Below the pieces are notes generated by a model. That model was not told the DNA's origin. It saw nothing but the letters and a program-made list of their open reading frames with translations, and did not search any database. Of a DNA stretch of 7,827 nucleotides, positions 1 through 4,854 are shown piece after piece. Positions within the stretch are counted from its first letter, which is position 1; each line of letters begins with the position of its first letter. The stretch is taken from positions 1 to 7,827 of the forward strand of contig DGWE01000078.1 of NCBI GenBank assembly GCA_002396065.1, written 5' to 3'. The DNA comes from Eubacteriaceae bacterium UBA4266. GTDB taxonomy: Bacteria; Bacillota; Clostridia; Eubacteriales; Eubacteriaceae. Made by a program: the position numbers and the translations under genes.

Positions 1-69
1 CCCAAGTTTTCGTGAAGAACCTTTATTTTTGCTTATAATATAATCATGTAAATTTTCTAAAAACGATTT

Positions 70-294
70 TCATCCTTTGACGATACCGCCGCGGATTTCC
101 ATGTTGATTTCGGCGATTTCCTTTTCACCCGCGAAATAGGGCTCGTACATCGACTCGAGCCGTCCGCTGCCGAGACTGCCGCAGCCGTTGCAGAAATTGC
201 AGGACCCGCCGCAGACACTCAGGGCCCGGGCCACAATGCGTTCCCGTTCTTCCCGGGTGGTGTCTTTAATCAGGATGGATTTGGGCTGTTTCAA
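70..294 (-). CDS. Small Cys-rich protein of unknown function
   Basis: I do not recognise a named family. The frame can be opened at a GTG at 303-301, but that GTG is part of the Shine-Dalgarno TAAGGAGG itself. The TTG at 294-292 lies 7 bases after the AGG and is the better start, giving about 74 residues. The protein has a basic/acidic N-terminal half and then a cluster C28-x3-C32-x2-C35-x2-C38 in a Gly-rich stretch, followed by an acidic segment with EINMEIRGG near the end. No signal peptide or membrane segment is visible, so it is probably cytoplasmic. Four closely spaced Cys suggest a metal site (Zn, Fe or Fe-S), which is inference. It is divergent from feoA across a shared regulatory spacer, which hints at co-regulation with iron uptake. 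It has its own strong promoter. The reality of the gene is well supported; the function is open. Confidence 0.72.
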   Translation of the reverse strand: MKQPKSILIKDTTREERERIVARALSVCGGSCNFCNGCGSLGSGRLESMYEPYFAGEKEIAEINMEIRGGIVKG

Positions 295-325
295 ACGAAT
301 CACCTCCTTAAGAATTCTATTTTCA

Positions 326-354
326 ATTATACCAGCTTTTCAGTAGGGTATAAA
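326..354 (-). promoter_or_regulatory. Sigma-70 type promoter with extended -10 for the small Cys-rich gene
   Basis: On the minus strand TTTATA (354-349) is followed after exactly 17 bases by TATAAT (331-326). The -10 is preceded by TGG, an extended -10 (TGn). The predicted transcript start is near 318-320, leaving a leader of about 25 bases that holds the TAAGGAGG site. This is direct pattern matching; the start site is not measured. Confidence 0.65.
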
Positions 355-420
355 GATTTAAACGATTTTATTTTATATGTCAAAACTTAATTTATAGCAA
401 TTATAAACTAGAAAAAATAA

Positions 421-464
421 GTTTGATAATTCAAACAAAAATGTTTGTTATGCATTGACAAACA
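421..464. promoter_or_regulatory. Inverted-repeat operator candidate upstream of feoA1
   Basis: Two inverted repeats are adjacent. GTTTGA-TAAT-TCAAAC (421-436) is a perfect 6-bp palindrome with a 4-base spacer. TGTTTGT (442-448) and ACAAACA (458-464) form a perfect 7-bp repeat with a 9-base spacer. The second one covers the -35 hexamer of the feo promoter (455-460), the position expected for a repressor site. The repeated half-site is TTTG/CAAA. It does not match the Fur consensus closely, nor the TTAGG-type DtxR/MntR consensus, so the regulator is not named. Confidence 0.5.
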
Positions 465-483
465 AAATAAGGGGTGATAAACT
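455..483 (+). promoter_or_regulatory. Candidate feo promoter P1
   Basis: TTGACA (455-460), a perfect -35, is followed after 17 bases by TAAACT (478-483), a 4/6 match to the -10 consensus. TGA sits directly before it and gives an extended -10. The transcript would start near 490 with a leader of about 105 bases before feoA1. The -35 lies inside the right arm of the 442-464 inverted repeat. Confidence 0.55.
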
Positions 484-521
484 CTCATTGCCGTTAGGGA
501 AAACGAACATAGTTCTGATTA

Positions 522-546
522 ACAAATTGTGTTTGTGAAGCCAAAC
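522..546. promoter_or_regulatory. Second TTTG/CAAA repeat cluster upstream of feoA1
   Basis: ACAAA-TTGTG-TTTGT (522-536) and GTTTG-TGAAGC-CAAAC (531-535 with 542-546) overlap each other and reuse the half-site seen at 421-464. They cover the -35 of the possible second promoter at 533-538. Recurrence of the half-site at both promoters supports a single regulator binding twice; this is inference. Confidence 0.38.
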
Positions 547-561
547 GACTGGACTTATATT
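533..561 (+). promoter_or_regulatory. Candidate feo promoter P2
   Basis: TTGTGA (533-538, 4/6) and TATATT (556-561, 5/6) are spaced by 17 bases. The predicted start near 568 would give a leader of about 29 bases to the feoA1 ATG. It is weaker at -35 than P1 and could be fortuitous in this AT-rich spacer. Confidence 0.35.
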
Positions 562-596
562 TTTAAATTTAAACATCTGATGAAGGAGGCATGTCA

Positions 597-818
597 ATGG
601 CAACGCTCAAAGACGCCAAGGTAGGGAGCACCGTAAAGATTAAAAAGATTCACGGCGCCGGCCCGATCAAAAAGCGGATCATGGATATGGGCCTGACGAA
701 GGGTCAGGACATTTATATCCGCAAGGTCGCACCCCTTGGTGATCCGATTGAAATCACGGTACGCAATTACGAACTGAGTCTTCGAAAAGAAGACGCGGGG
801 ATGGTCGAAGTGGAATAA
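597..818 (+). CDS. feoA: Ferrous iron transport protein A (FeoA), first copy
   Basis: FeoA is a small cytoplasmic SH3-like-domain protein that works with the FeoB Fe(II) permease, probably by modulating its G-domain or assembly. The protein has about 73 residues, the usual FeoA length. It shows the family pattern: K-R-I-M-D-M-G-L-T-K-G in the first half, then the A-P-L-G-D-P-I-E-I-T-V strand and R-N-Y-E-L-S-L-R-K-E-D-A near the C-terminus. Two ATGs are available, at 591 and 597. The Shine-Dalgarno AAGGAGG (583-589) is only 1 base from the first but 7 bases from the second, so 597 is chosen. It is the first gene of the feo operon, 21 bases ahead of feoB. Control is probably by the TTTG/CAAA repeats and promoters at 421-561. 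Confidence 0.95.
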   Translation: MATLKDAKVGSTVKIKKIHGAGPIKKRIMDMGLTKGQDIYIRKVAPLGDPIEITVRNYELSLRKEDAGMVEVE

Positions 819-839
819 AGAGGAAAAAAGGGAGAAATC

Positions 840-3005
840 ATGTCAAAGATTATTGCCTTGGCCGGCAACCCGAACTGTGGGAAGACGACGCTGTTCAACT
901 CACTGACAGGGGCGAACCAGTACGTCGGGAACTGGCCAGGAGTTACGGTTGAAAAGAAAGAAGGCCGACTGAAGGGCCACAAGGATATCACAATCACCGA
1001 CCTGCCGGGGATTTATTCACTGTCTCCGTACACGTTGGAAGAAGTGGTTGCCAGAGATTACATCATTCAGGAAAGACCGGACGCCATCATCAACATCATC
1101 GACGGCTCCAACCTGGAACGCAACCTGTACTTGACGACACAGGTTCTGGAATGCGGCATTCCGACGGTCATCGCCGTCAACATGCTCGACTTGATCGAAA
1201 AAGCCGGCGACAAGGTGGACTACAAGAAATTGTCCAAGATCACAGGCTGCCCGGTCGTGCCAATTTCAGCGCTGAAGGGCCGCGGAGTCAACGAGCTGGT
1301 CGAAACGGCCGTGAACCTCGCCAATTCAGGCGAAACATACCTCCCGCCGCACCGCTTCTCCGGCCCGGTAGAACATTGCCTGGCCCATATCGAAGAAGCC
1401 CTGCTCCACGATATGCCGGAAGAAGAACAGCGCTGGTACGCCGTCAAGGTTTTTGAAAACGACCAAAAGGCGCTGGCCAACCTTCACCTGGATCCGAAGA
1501 TGGTCGCCCACGCGAGAGAAGACGTTATCGCCTGCGAAAAGGAAATGGACGACGACGCCGAATCCATTATCACCAGCGAACGCTACGACATCATCGGCGA
1601 CTGGGTGAAAGATACTTACGTCAAGAAAAACGCCGGAAAGCTGTCCGTCTCCGATAAAATCGACCGCATTGTCACCAACCGAATCTTGGGGCTCCCGATT
1701 TTCATTGGCATCATGTTTTTAGTTTACTACATCTCCATTACGACAATCGGGACGATGGCCACAGACTGGGTCAACGACGTGCTCGTTGGGGACTGGATCA
1801 CCAACGGGGTCCGCGGCGCGATGGAAGCCGCCTCGGTTGCCCCATGGCTGACAGGCCTCGTCGTCGATGGGATCATCGCCGGGGTCGGCGCGGTCATCGG
1901 CTTTTTGCCGCAGATGATGGTATTCTTCTTCTTCCTGGCCCTGCTGGAAAGCTGCGGCTACATGGCAAGAATCGCCTTCGTCCTCGACCGTGTATTTAGA
2001 AAATTCGGCTTGTCTGGTAAATCCTTTATTCCGATTTTGATCGGGACCGGCTGCGGCGTCCCTGGGGTTATGGGGACGAGAACCATTGAAAACGAACGTG
2101 ACCGCCGCATGACCATCATGACGACGACGTTCATGCCGTGTTCAGCGAAACTGCCGATCATCGCATTGATCTCAGGCGCTGTGTTCGGCGGCAGCGGCGC
2201 TGTTGCCACCTCCGCTTATTTCATGGGGATTGCGGCCATCATCTGCTCCGGGATCATTTTAAAGAAAACCAAATGGTTCGCAGGCGATCCGGCCCCATTC
2301 GTCATGGAACTGCCGGCCTATCACTGGCCGCGTCCAGTTGACGTGCTCAGATCGGTTTGGGAAAGAGCTTCTCACTTCCTGAAAAAAGCGGGCACCATTA
2401 TTACGTTAGCCACCATCCTGATTTGGTTCCTCCAGGCGTTCGGCGTCGAAGGCGGATCCTTCGGCATGGTTCAAAATATCAACAACTCCATGTTGGCAGG
2501 GATTGGCAATGCCATTGCCTTCATCTTCATGCCGCTTGGCTGGGGAACATGGAAACCAGTTGTCGCAACCGTCACCGGTTTAATCGCCAAGGAAAACGTC
2601 GTCGGCACCTTCGGGATTCTGTACCACGCTGTATCTGACGCAGAAGCCGGCAGCGCACATCTGTGGGCGAGAGTCGCACAGTCCTACACCCCGATTACCG
2701 CGTACTCATTCTTAGCTTTCAACCTGCTCTGCGCACCTTGCTTCGCAGCGATCGGCGCGATCCGCACCGAAATGAACTCTGGCAAATGGACCGCAAGAGC
2801 CATCGGCTACGAATGCCTGCTCGCTTATTTAGTCGCACTGGTCATCAATCAGTTCGGCGGCTGGATTGCAGGCGAACACGGCTTCGGCATCGGCCCAGTT
2901 GTCGCCATCGTGATTATGATCGGATTTGTCTATCTGCTCGTCAGACCAGACCCGAACAAGAAGCTGATGGATGCGGCTCGGGCACAAGATGTGTCGATCA
3001 ACTAA
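840..3005 (+). CDS. feoB: Ferrous iron transporter FeoB
   Basis: FeoB is the GTP-dependent Fe(II) permease of the cytoplasmic membrane. The 721 residues are full length for a Firmicute FeoB. The N-terminal G-domain has all its motifs: G1 GNPNCGKT (9-16), the G2 threonine in NWPGVT (T36), G3 DLPG (54-57), G4 NMLD (114-117) and G5 SALKG (143-147). A helical GDI-like segment spans roughly 165-270. The membrane part begins after KIDRIVTNRILG (273-284). It carries the first gate motif GCGVPG (404-409, with C405), the MPCSAKLP segment and the second gate KENVVGT (584-590), with a Cys pair LCAPC in a late helix. No FeoC-type winged-helix domain follows. The start is supported by a GGGAG-type ribosome site a few bases upstream, 21 bases after feoA1. 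No frameshift or missing key residue is seen. Confidence 0.98.
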   Translation: MSKIIALAGNPNCGKTTLFNSLTGANQYVGNWPGVTVEKKEGRLKGHKDITITDLPGIYSLSPYTLEEVVARDYIIQERPDAIINIIDGSNLERNLYLTTQVLECGIPTVIAVNMLDLIEKAGDKVDYKKLSKITGCPVVPISALKGRGVNELVETAVNLANSGETYLPPHRFSGPVEHCLAHIEEALLHDMPEEEQRWYAVKVFENDQKALANLHLDPKMVAHAREDVIACEKEMDDDAESIITSERYDIIGDWVKDTYVKKNAGKLSVSDKIDRIVTNRILGLPIFIGIMFLVYYISITTIGTMATDWVNDVLVGDWITNGVRGAMEAASVAPWLTGLVVDGIIAGVGAVIGFLPQMMVFFFFLALLESCGYMARIAFVLDRVFRKFGLSGKSFIPILIGTGCGVPGVMGTRTIENERDRRMTIMTTTFMPCSAKLPIIALISGAVFGGSGAVATSAYFMGIAAIICSGIILKKTKWFAGDPAPFVMELPAYHWPRPVDVLRSVWERASHFLKKAGTIITLATILIWFLQAFGVEGGSFGMVQNINNSMLAGIGNAIAFIFMPLGWGTWKPVVATVTGLIAKENVVGTFGILYHAVSDAEAGSAHLWARVAQSYTPITAYSFLAFNLLCAPCFAAIGAIRTEMNSGKWTARAIGYECLLAYLVALVINQFGGWIAGEHGFGIGPVVAIVIMIGFVYLLVRPDPNKKLMDAARAQDVSIN

Positions 3006-3051
3006 ATGATTACAGCATTATTACAACACAACAGATTAGAGGTGGATTTAA

Positions 3052-3264
3052 ATGTTAGGTTCAATCATTGTGGGTCTCATCGTCGTTCTGATCGTGGTCG
3101 CCGCGGTGAGGTCCTTACACAAATCCGTCAAAAACGGCGGCACCATTCAGTGCGGGGACTGCCCCAGCGCGGGTGCCTGCCACGGCGGTTGCCACACGGA
3201 GCCCACACCTGAACAAAAGGCGTGGATCAACACCTACAGCAGCCGAAAACACAAAGCGAATTAG
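3052..3264 (+). CDS. FeoB-associated Cys-rich membrane protein
   Basis: The 70-residue protein has one N-terminal hydrophobic helix (about residues 3-19, rich in I/V/L) followed by a short basic hinge and the cluster C34-x2-C37-x5-C43-x3-C47. It ends in a hydrophilic tail. This is the layout of the FeoB-associated Cys-rich membrane proteins (Pfam PF12669 type) that follow feoB in many Firmicutes and are thought to assist Fe(II) transport or handle the metal at the membrane; their exact role is not settled. The start has an AGAGGTGG ribosome site at a spacing of about 7 bases. The gene lies 46 bases after feoB and is very probably on the same transcript. The tail after the Cys cluster is somewhat long for the family. 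Confidence 0.88.
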   Translation: MLGSIIVGLIVVLIVVAAVRSLHKSVKNGGTIQCGDCPSAGACHGGCHTEPTPEQKAWINTYSSRKHKAN

Positions 3265-3271
3265 CTTTCCC

Positions 3272-3329
3272 TGTGGATTCTCCACATGATATAAATATGC
3301 AGGCGGCTTTGCCGTCTGTCCTCCTTCTT
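3272..3329 (+). terminator. Two hairpins after the feoB block; possible weak terminator
   Basis: TGTGGA-TTC-TCCACA (3272-3286) is a perfect 6-bp hairpin. CAGGCGGC-TTT-GCCGTCTG (3300-3318) is an 8-bp GC-rich hairpin with one G-U pair. The second is followed only by CCTCCTTCTTT, a mixed pyrimidine tract, so termination would be partial. It could instead be the 5' hairpin of a transcript beginning near 3302. Confidence 0.4.
3287..3296 (+). promoter_or_regulatory. Possible extended -10 promoter ahead of the folded RNA
   Basis: TGA followed by TATAAA (3290-3295) is an extended -10 with a 5/6 hexamer. No good -35 is seen at 16-18 bases upstream (TTTCCC at 3266-3271 is weak). If active, transcription would start near 3302 and the folded RNA would be made independently of feoB. 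Confidence 0.3.
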
Positions 3330-3344
3330 TGATGATTATTAAAA

Positions 3345-3616
3345 AGGGAAAGACCGCTGAATCAACGAAAAATGCGTTTAGTGCACGCATGGTCTGGCGC
3401 GGGTTTTATTTCATCGACGTGAGTGATCACTCGATTCCTCTTCTTTCAGCTAACCGCGGCAGCCCTAGGGGTCTGAAACGTTCAAACACCTATTTGATCT
3501 ATCCATAGATCCGAGACCTCAGTTGGTCCCAGCGAAGAAATGGCCGGTCTGACCTGAAATAACGCCGAAGGGAATTAGTGCCTCCCGGACGCAGTCAGGA
3601 AGATCGGTCGTTTTTT
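3345..3616 (+). ncRNA. Putative structured RNA of about 270 nt, unrecognised class
   Basis: The bases between the feoB block and feoA2 have no convincing reading frame but many compatible helices. A closing helix pairs GACCG (3352-3356) with CGGTC (3605-3609), extended by ATC/GAT (3361-3363 with 3602-3604). A long-range helix pairs TTATTTC (3406-3412) with GAAATAA (3556-3562) and, past a 6-base bulge, GGCG (3396-3399) with CGCC (3563-3566). Hairpin ATGCGT/ACGCAT (3372-3390) has loop TTAGTGC. Hairpin 3413-3435 has 9 pairs, one bulged C and a GUGA (GNRA) tetraloop. GGGGTCT (3468-3474) pairs with AGACCTC (3514-3520) around GATCTA-TCCA-TAGATC (3496-3511). Hairpin GGGA/TCCC (3570-3586) again has TTAGTGC in its loop. 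TTTTTT (3611-3616) follows the closing helix, as in an intrinsic terminator. It could be a free ncRNA or a leader controlling feoA2, whose ATG is 37 bases past the T run. The folding is my own reading and was not computed. Confidence 0.5.
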
Positions 3617-3653
3617 ATTGGTCAATCGAATTAAAGTAAAAAAGGAGTTCAAT

Positions 3654-3863
3654 ATGCCGTTATCACTTGCAGAACTCAATCAGGAATATATGATTAAATT
3701 CATCCGCGGCAACGACAAGATCATGAAGCACATGAACGATTTAGGTTTTGTCGTCGGCGCGACGGTTAAACCGGTCCAGAAATTGGGCGGCAACCTCATC
3801 GTCGCCATCAAGGACAGCCGGATCGCCATTGACGAATCGATGGCAAATAAGATTATTGTGTAA
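3654..3863 (+). CDS. FeoA-domain protein, second copy
   Basis: The 69-residue protein is a second FeoA-type SH3-like domain, of a subclass different from the first copy. It has H-M-N-D-L-G-F-V-V-G in the first half, then G-G-N-L-I-V-A-I-K and the hallmark S-R-I-A-I-D-x3-M-A-x-K-I at the C-terminus. The ATG at 3654 is chosen because AAGGAG (3642-3647) sits 6 bases upstream; the frame can be opened earlier at a TTG (3618), but no ribosome site supports it. It would act as a cytoplasmic partner of FeoB or a modulator of Fe(II) uptake. It follows the folded RNA and T run, so its expression may depend on read-through or on that RNA. The chimeric flavodoxin frame begins about 37 bases downstream. 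Confidence 0.9.
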   Translation: MPLSLAELNQEYMIKFIRGNDKIMKHMNDLGFVVGATVKPVQKLGGNLIVAIKDSRIAIDESMANKIIV

Positions 3864-3884
3864 AACGAAAAAGGTGGCAAATAA

Positions 3885-4232
3885 AAAGGAAGAACGGTAT
3901 TGATGGCCGGCGACGGCATCAACGATTCGCCAGCCCTCTCTGAAGCGGACGTCGGCATCGCCTTCGGCTGCCCGTCAATGGGCGTTGAACAGCTGGAAGA
4001 CAGCGAATTCGAACCGATGTTCGACGACGTCAAAGGGAGTCTGAAGGGCAAGCACATCGTGCTGTTTGGCTCCTACGGCTGGGGCGACGGCGAATGGATG
4101 CGCAATTGGGAAGACGACTGCGATAACATCGGCGCAAAACGCGCGGCGGATTCGGTGATCTGCAACGAAACACTGGACGACGAAGCGACCGAATCCTGCA
4201 AGGCGTTGGGCAAGGCATTGGTCGAAGCGTAA
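3885..4232 (+). pseudogene. Chimera of P-type ATPase hinge and flavodoxin C-terminal part
   Basis: The open frame starts at TTG 3900 or ATG 3903 (about 109 residues) and can be read back in frame to 3885, just after a stop at 3882-3884. The first part, KGRTVLMAGDGINDSPALSEADVGIA, is the conserved hinge of a heavy-metal P1B ATPase, including GDGINDSPAL. From about residue 20 after the ATG the protein becomes a flavodoxin: GCPSMG, an acidic E-x2-F-E-P-M-F segment, then the FMN loop GSYGWGDGEWMRNWE and the rest of the domain to a normal end. The flavodoxin N-terminus with its phosphate-binding SGTGNT-type loop is missing, so FMN binding is unlikely. The junction lies at about 3945-3965. AAAGG at 3885-3889 could serve as a ribosome site. 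It is either a deletion fusion or an assembly misjoin. The intact ancestor was probably a flavodoxin co-transcribed with feoA2. Confidence 0.75.
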
Positions 4233-4250
4233 TTCAAAAACGATAAAGCC

Positions 4251-4796
4251 ATGTCTGATCTGCAGTTGATTCGAAATTGTGCGCCGACGCTGGCGGGAAT
4301 GAAAATCGGAAGCCTGTTCAACGCGAGAGAAAAAGAAGAAGCTCAGGTGAACTTCTGGCTTAAGCGTTGGAACGCGCTTTTAAATGAGAAAGGGGTTTAC
4401 GTCCGGTGTCTGCGTTACAACGGCCGGGCTGCGTTAATGTACGTCTACCGGGAGGCGGCGTTAAATGAACGGATGCGAGAACCAAAGGTGCAGGCGCCGA
4501 TGCGGCGGCTGCGCTACCCGGCAGGCGGGATCGCGGGCAAAATCGATCATTTGTCCGCGCATCTGAATGCGCATCCCGAATTTCCCCACGAAATCGGCCT
4601 GTTTCTCGGTTATCCGCTGGAGGACGTCTGTGGCTTTATCCGGAAAAAAGGGAGAGATTACAAGTGTTCAGGATGCTGGAAGGTGTACGGTGACGCGGAA
4701 AAGGCAAAGGCGTGCTTTAAGAAGTACCACCGCTGCACCGCCCATTACGTGAAGCATTATCAAAAGGGCGGCACCCTGTGCCAGCTGACGGTTTAA
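4251..4796 (+). CDS. DUF3793 family protein
   Basis: The 181-residue protein matches what I know of DUF3793 (PF12672): an N-terminal CAPTLAGMKIGSLF (10-23), a central HPEFPHEIGLFLGYPLEDV (108-126), then G-F-I-x3-G-R-D-Y-K-C-S-G-C-W-K-V-Y-G-D (128-148) and a Cys at 162. The family has no established function. C10, C139, C142 and C162 could form a metal or redox site, which is inference. No membrane segment is seen. It begins 18 bases after the flavodoxin frame ends, with a weak ribosome site, so it is probably read in the same transcript. From memory, DUF3793 genes often lie near flavodoxin or Feo genes in Firmicutes, which suggests an iron or redox role, but this was not checked. Its 3' end is followed directly by a strong terminator. 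Confidence 0.9.
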   Translation: MSDLQLIRNCAPTLAGMKIGSLFNAREKEEAQVNFWLKRWNALLNEKGVYVRCLRYNGRAALMYVYREAALNERMREPKVQAPMRRLRYPAGGIAGKIDHLSAHLNAHPEFPHEIGLFLGYPLEDVCGFIRKKGRDYKCSGCWKVYGDAEKAKACFKKYHRCTAHYVKHYQKGGTLCQLTV

Positions 4797-4806
4797 GGAT
4801 TTGGTG

Positions 4807-4849
4807 AAAGCCAGCTCTGTGTTTGATTAAAACGCAGGGTCGGCTTTTT
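4807..4849 (+). terminator. Rho-independent terminator of the feo/DUF3793 block
   Basis: AAAGCC (4807-4812) pairs with GGCTTT (4842-4847). Inside this, CTGTGTTT pairs imperfectly with AAAACGCAG around a GATT loop, and a run of five T closes the hairpin (4845-4849). On the minus strand the hairpin ends with only three T, so it would serve the convergent GT-C gene less well. Confidence 0.85.
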
Positions 4850-4854
4850 GGCGT

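Noticed and set aside
34..44. Two overlapping TATAAT hexamers on the plus strand
   Set aside because: No -35 at a proper distance, and transcription would run antisense into the small Cys-rich gene; probably chance in an AT-rich end.
421..464. Fur box or Rex site
   Set aside because: Only short stretches (GATAAT, TTGTTA..TGACAA) agree with these consensus sites, and spacing or half-sites deviate, so the regulator is left unnamed.
3115..3390. 91-residue minus-strand open frame over the Cys-rich peptide and spacer
   Set aside because: It overlaps the well-supported FeoB-associated gene, has no ribosome site and no recognisable motif.
3560..3616. Resemblance to the 3' end of cobalamin or lysine riboswitches
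   Set aside because: AGTCAGGA near 3593 and GCCGAAG near 3564 recall them, but the conserved cores (the GCCACTG box of cobalamin, the AGAGG 5' strand of lysine) are absent, so neither class is called.
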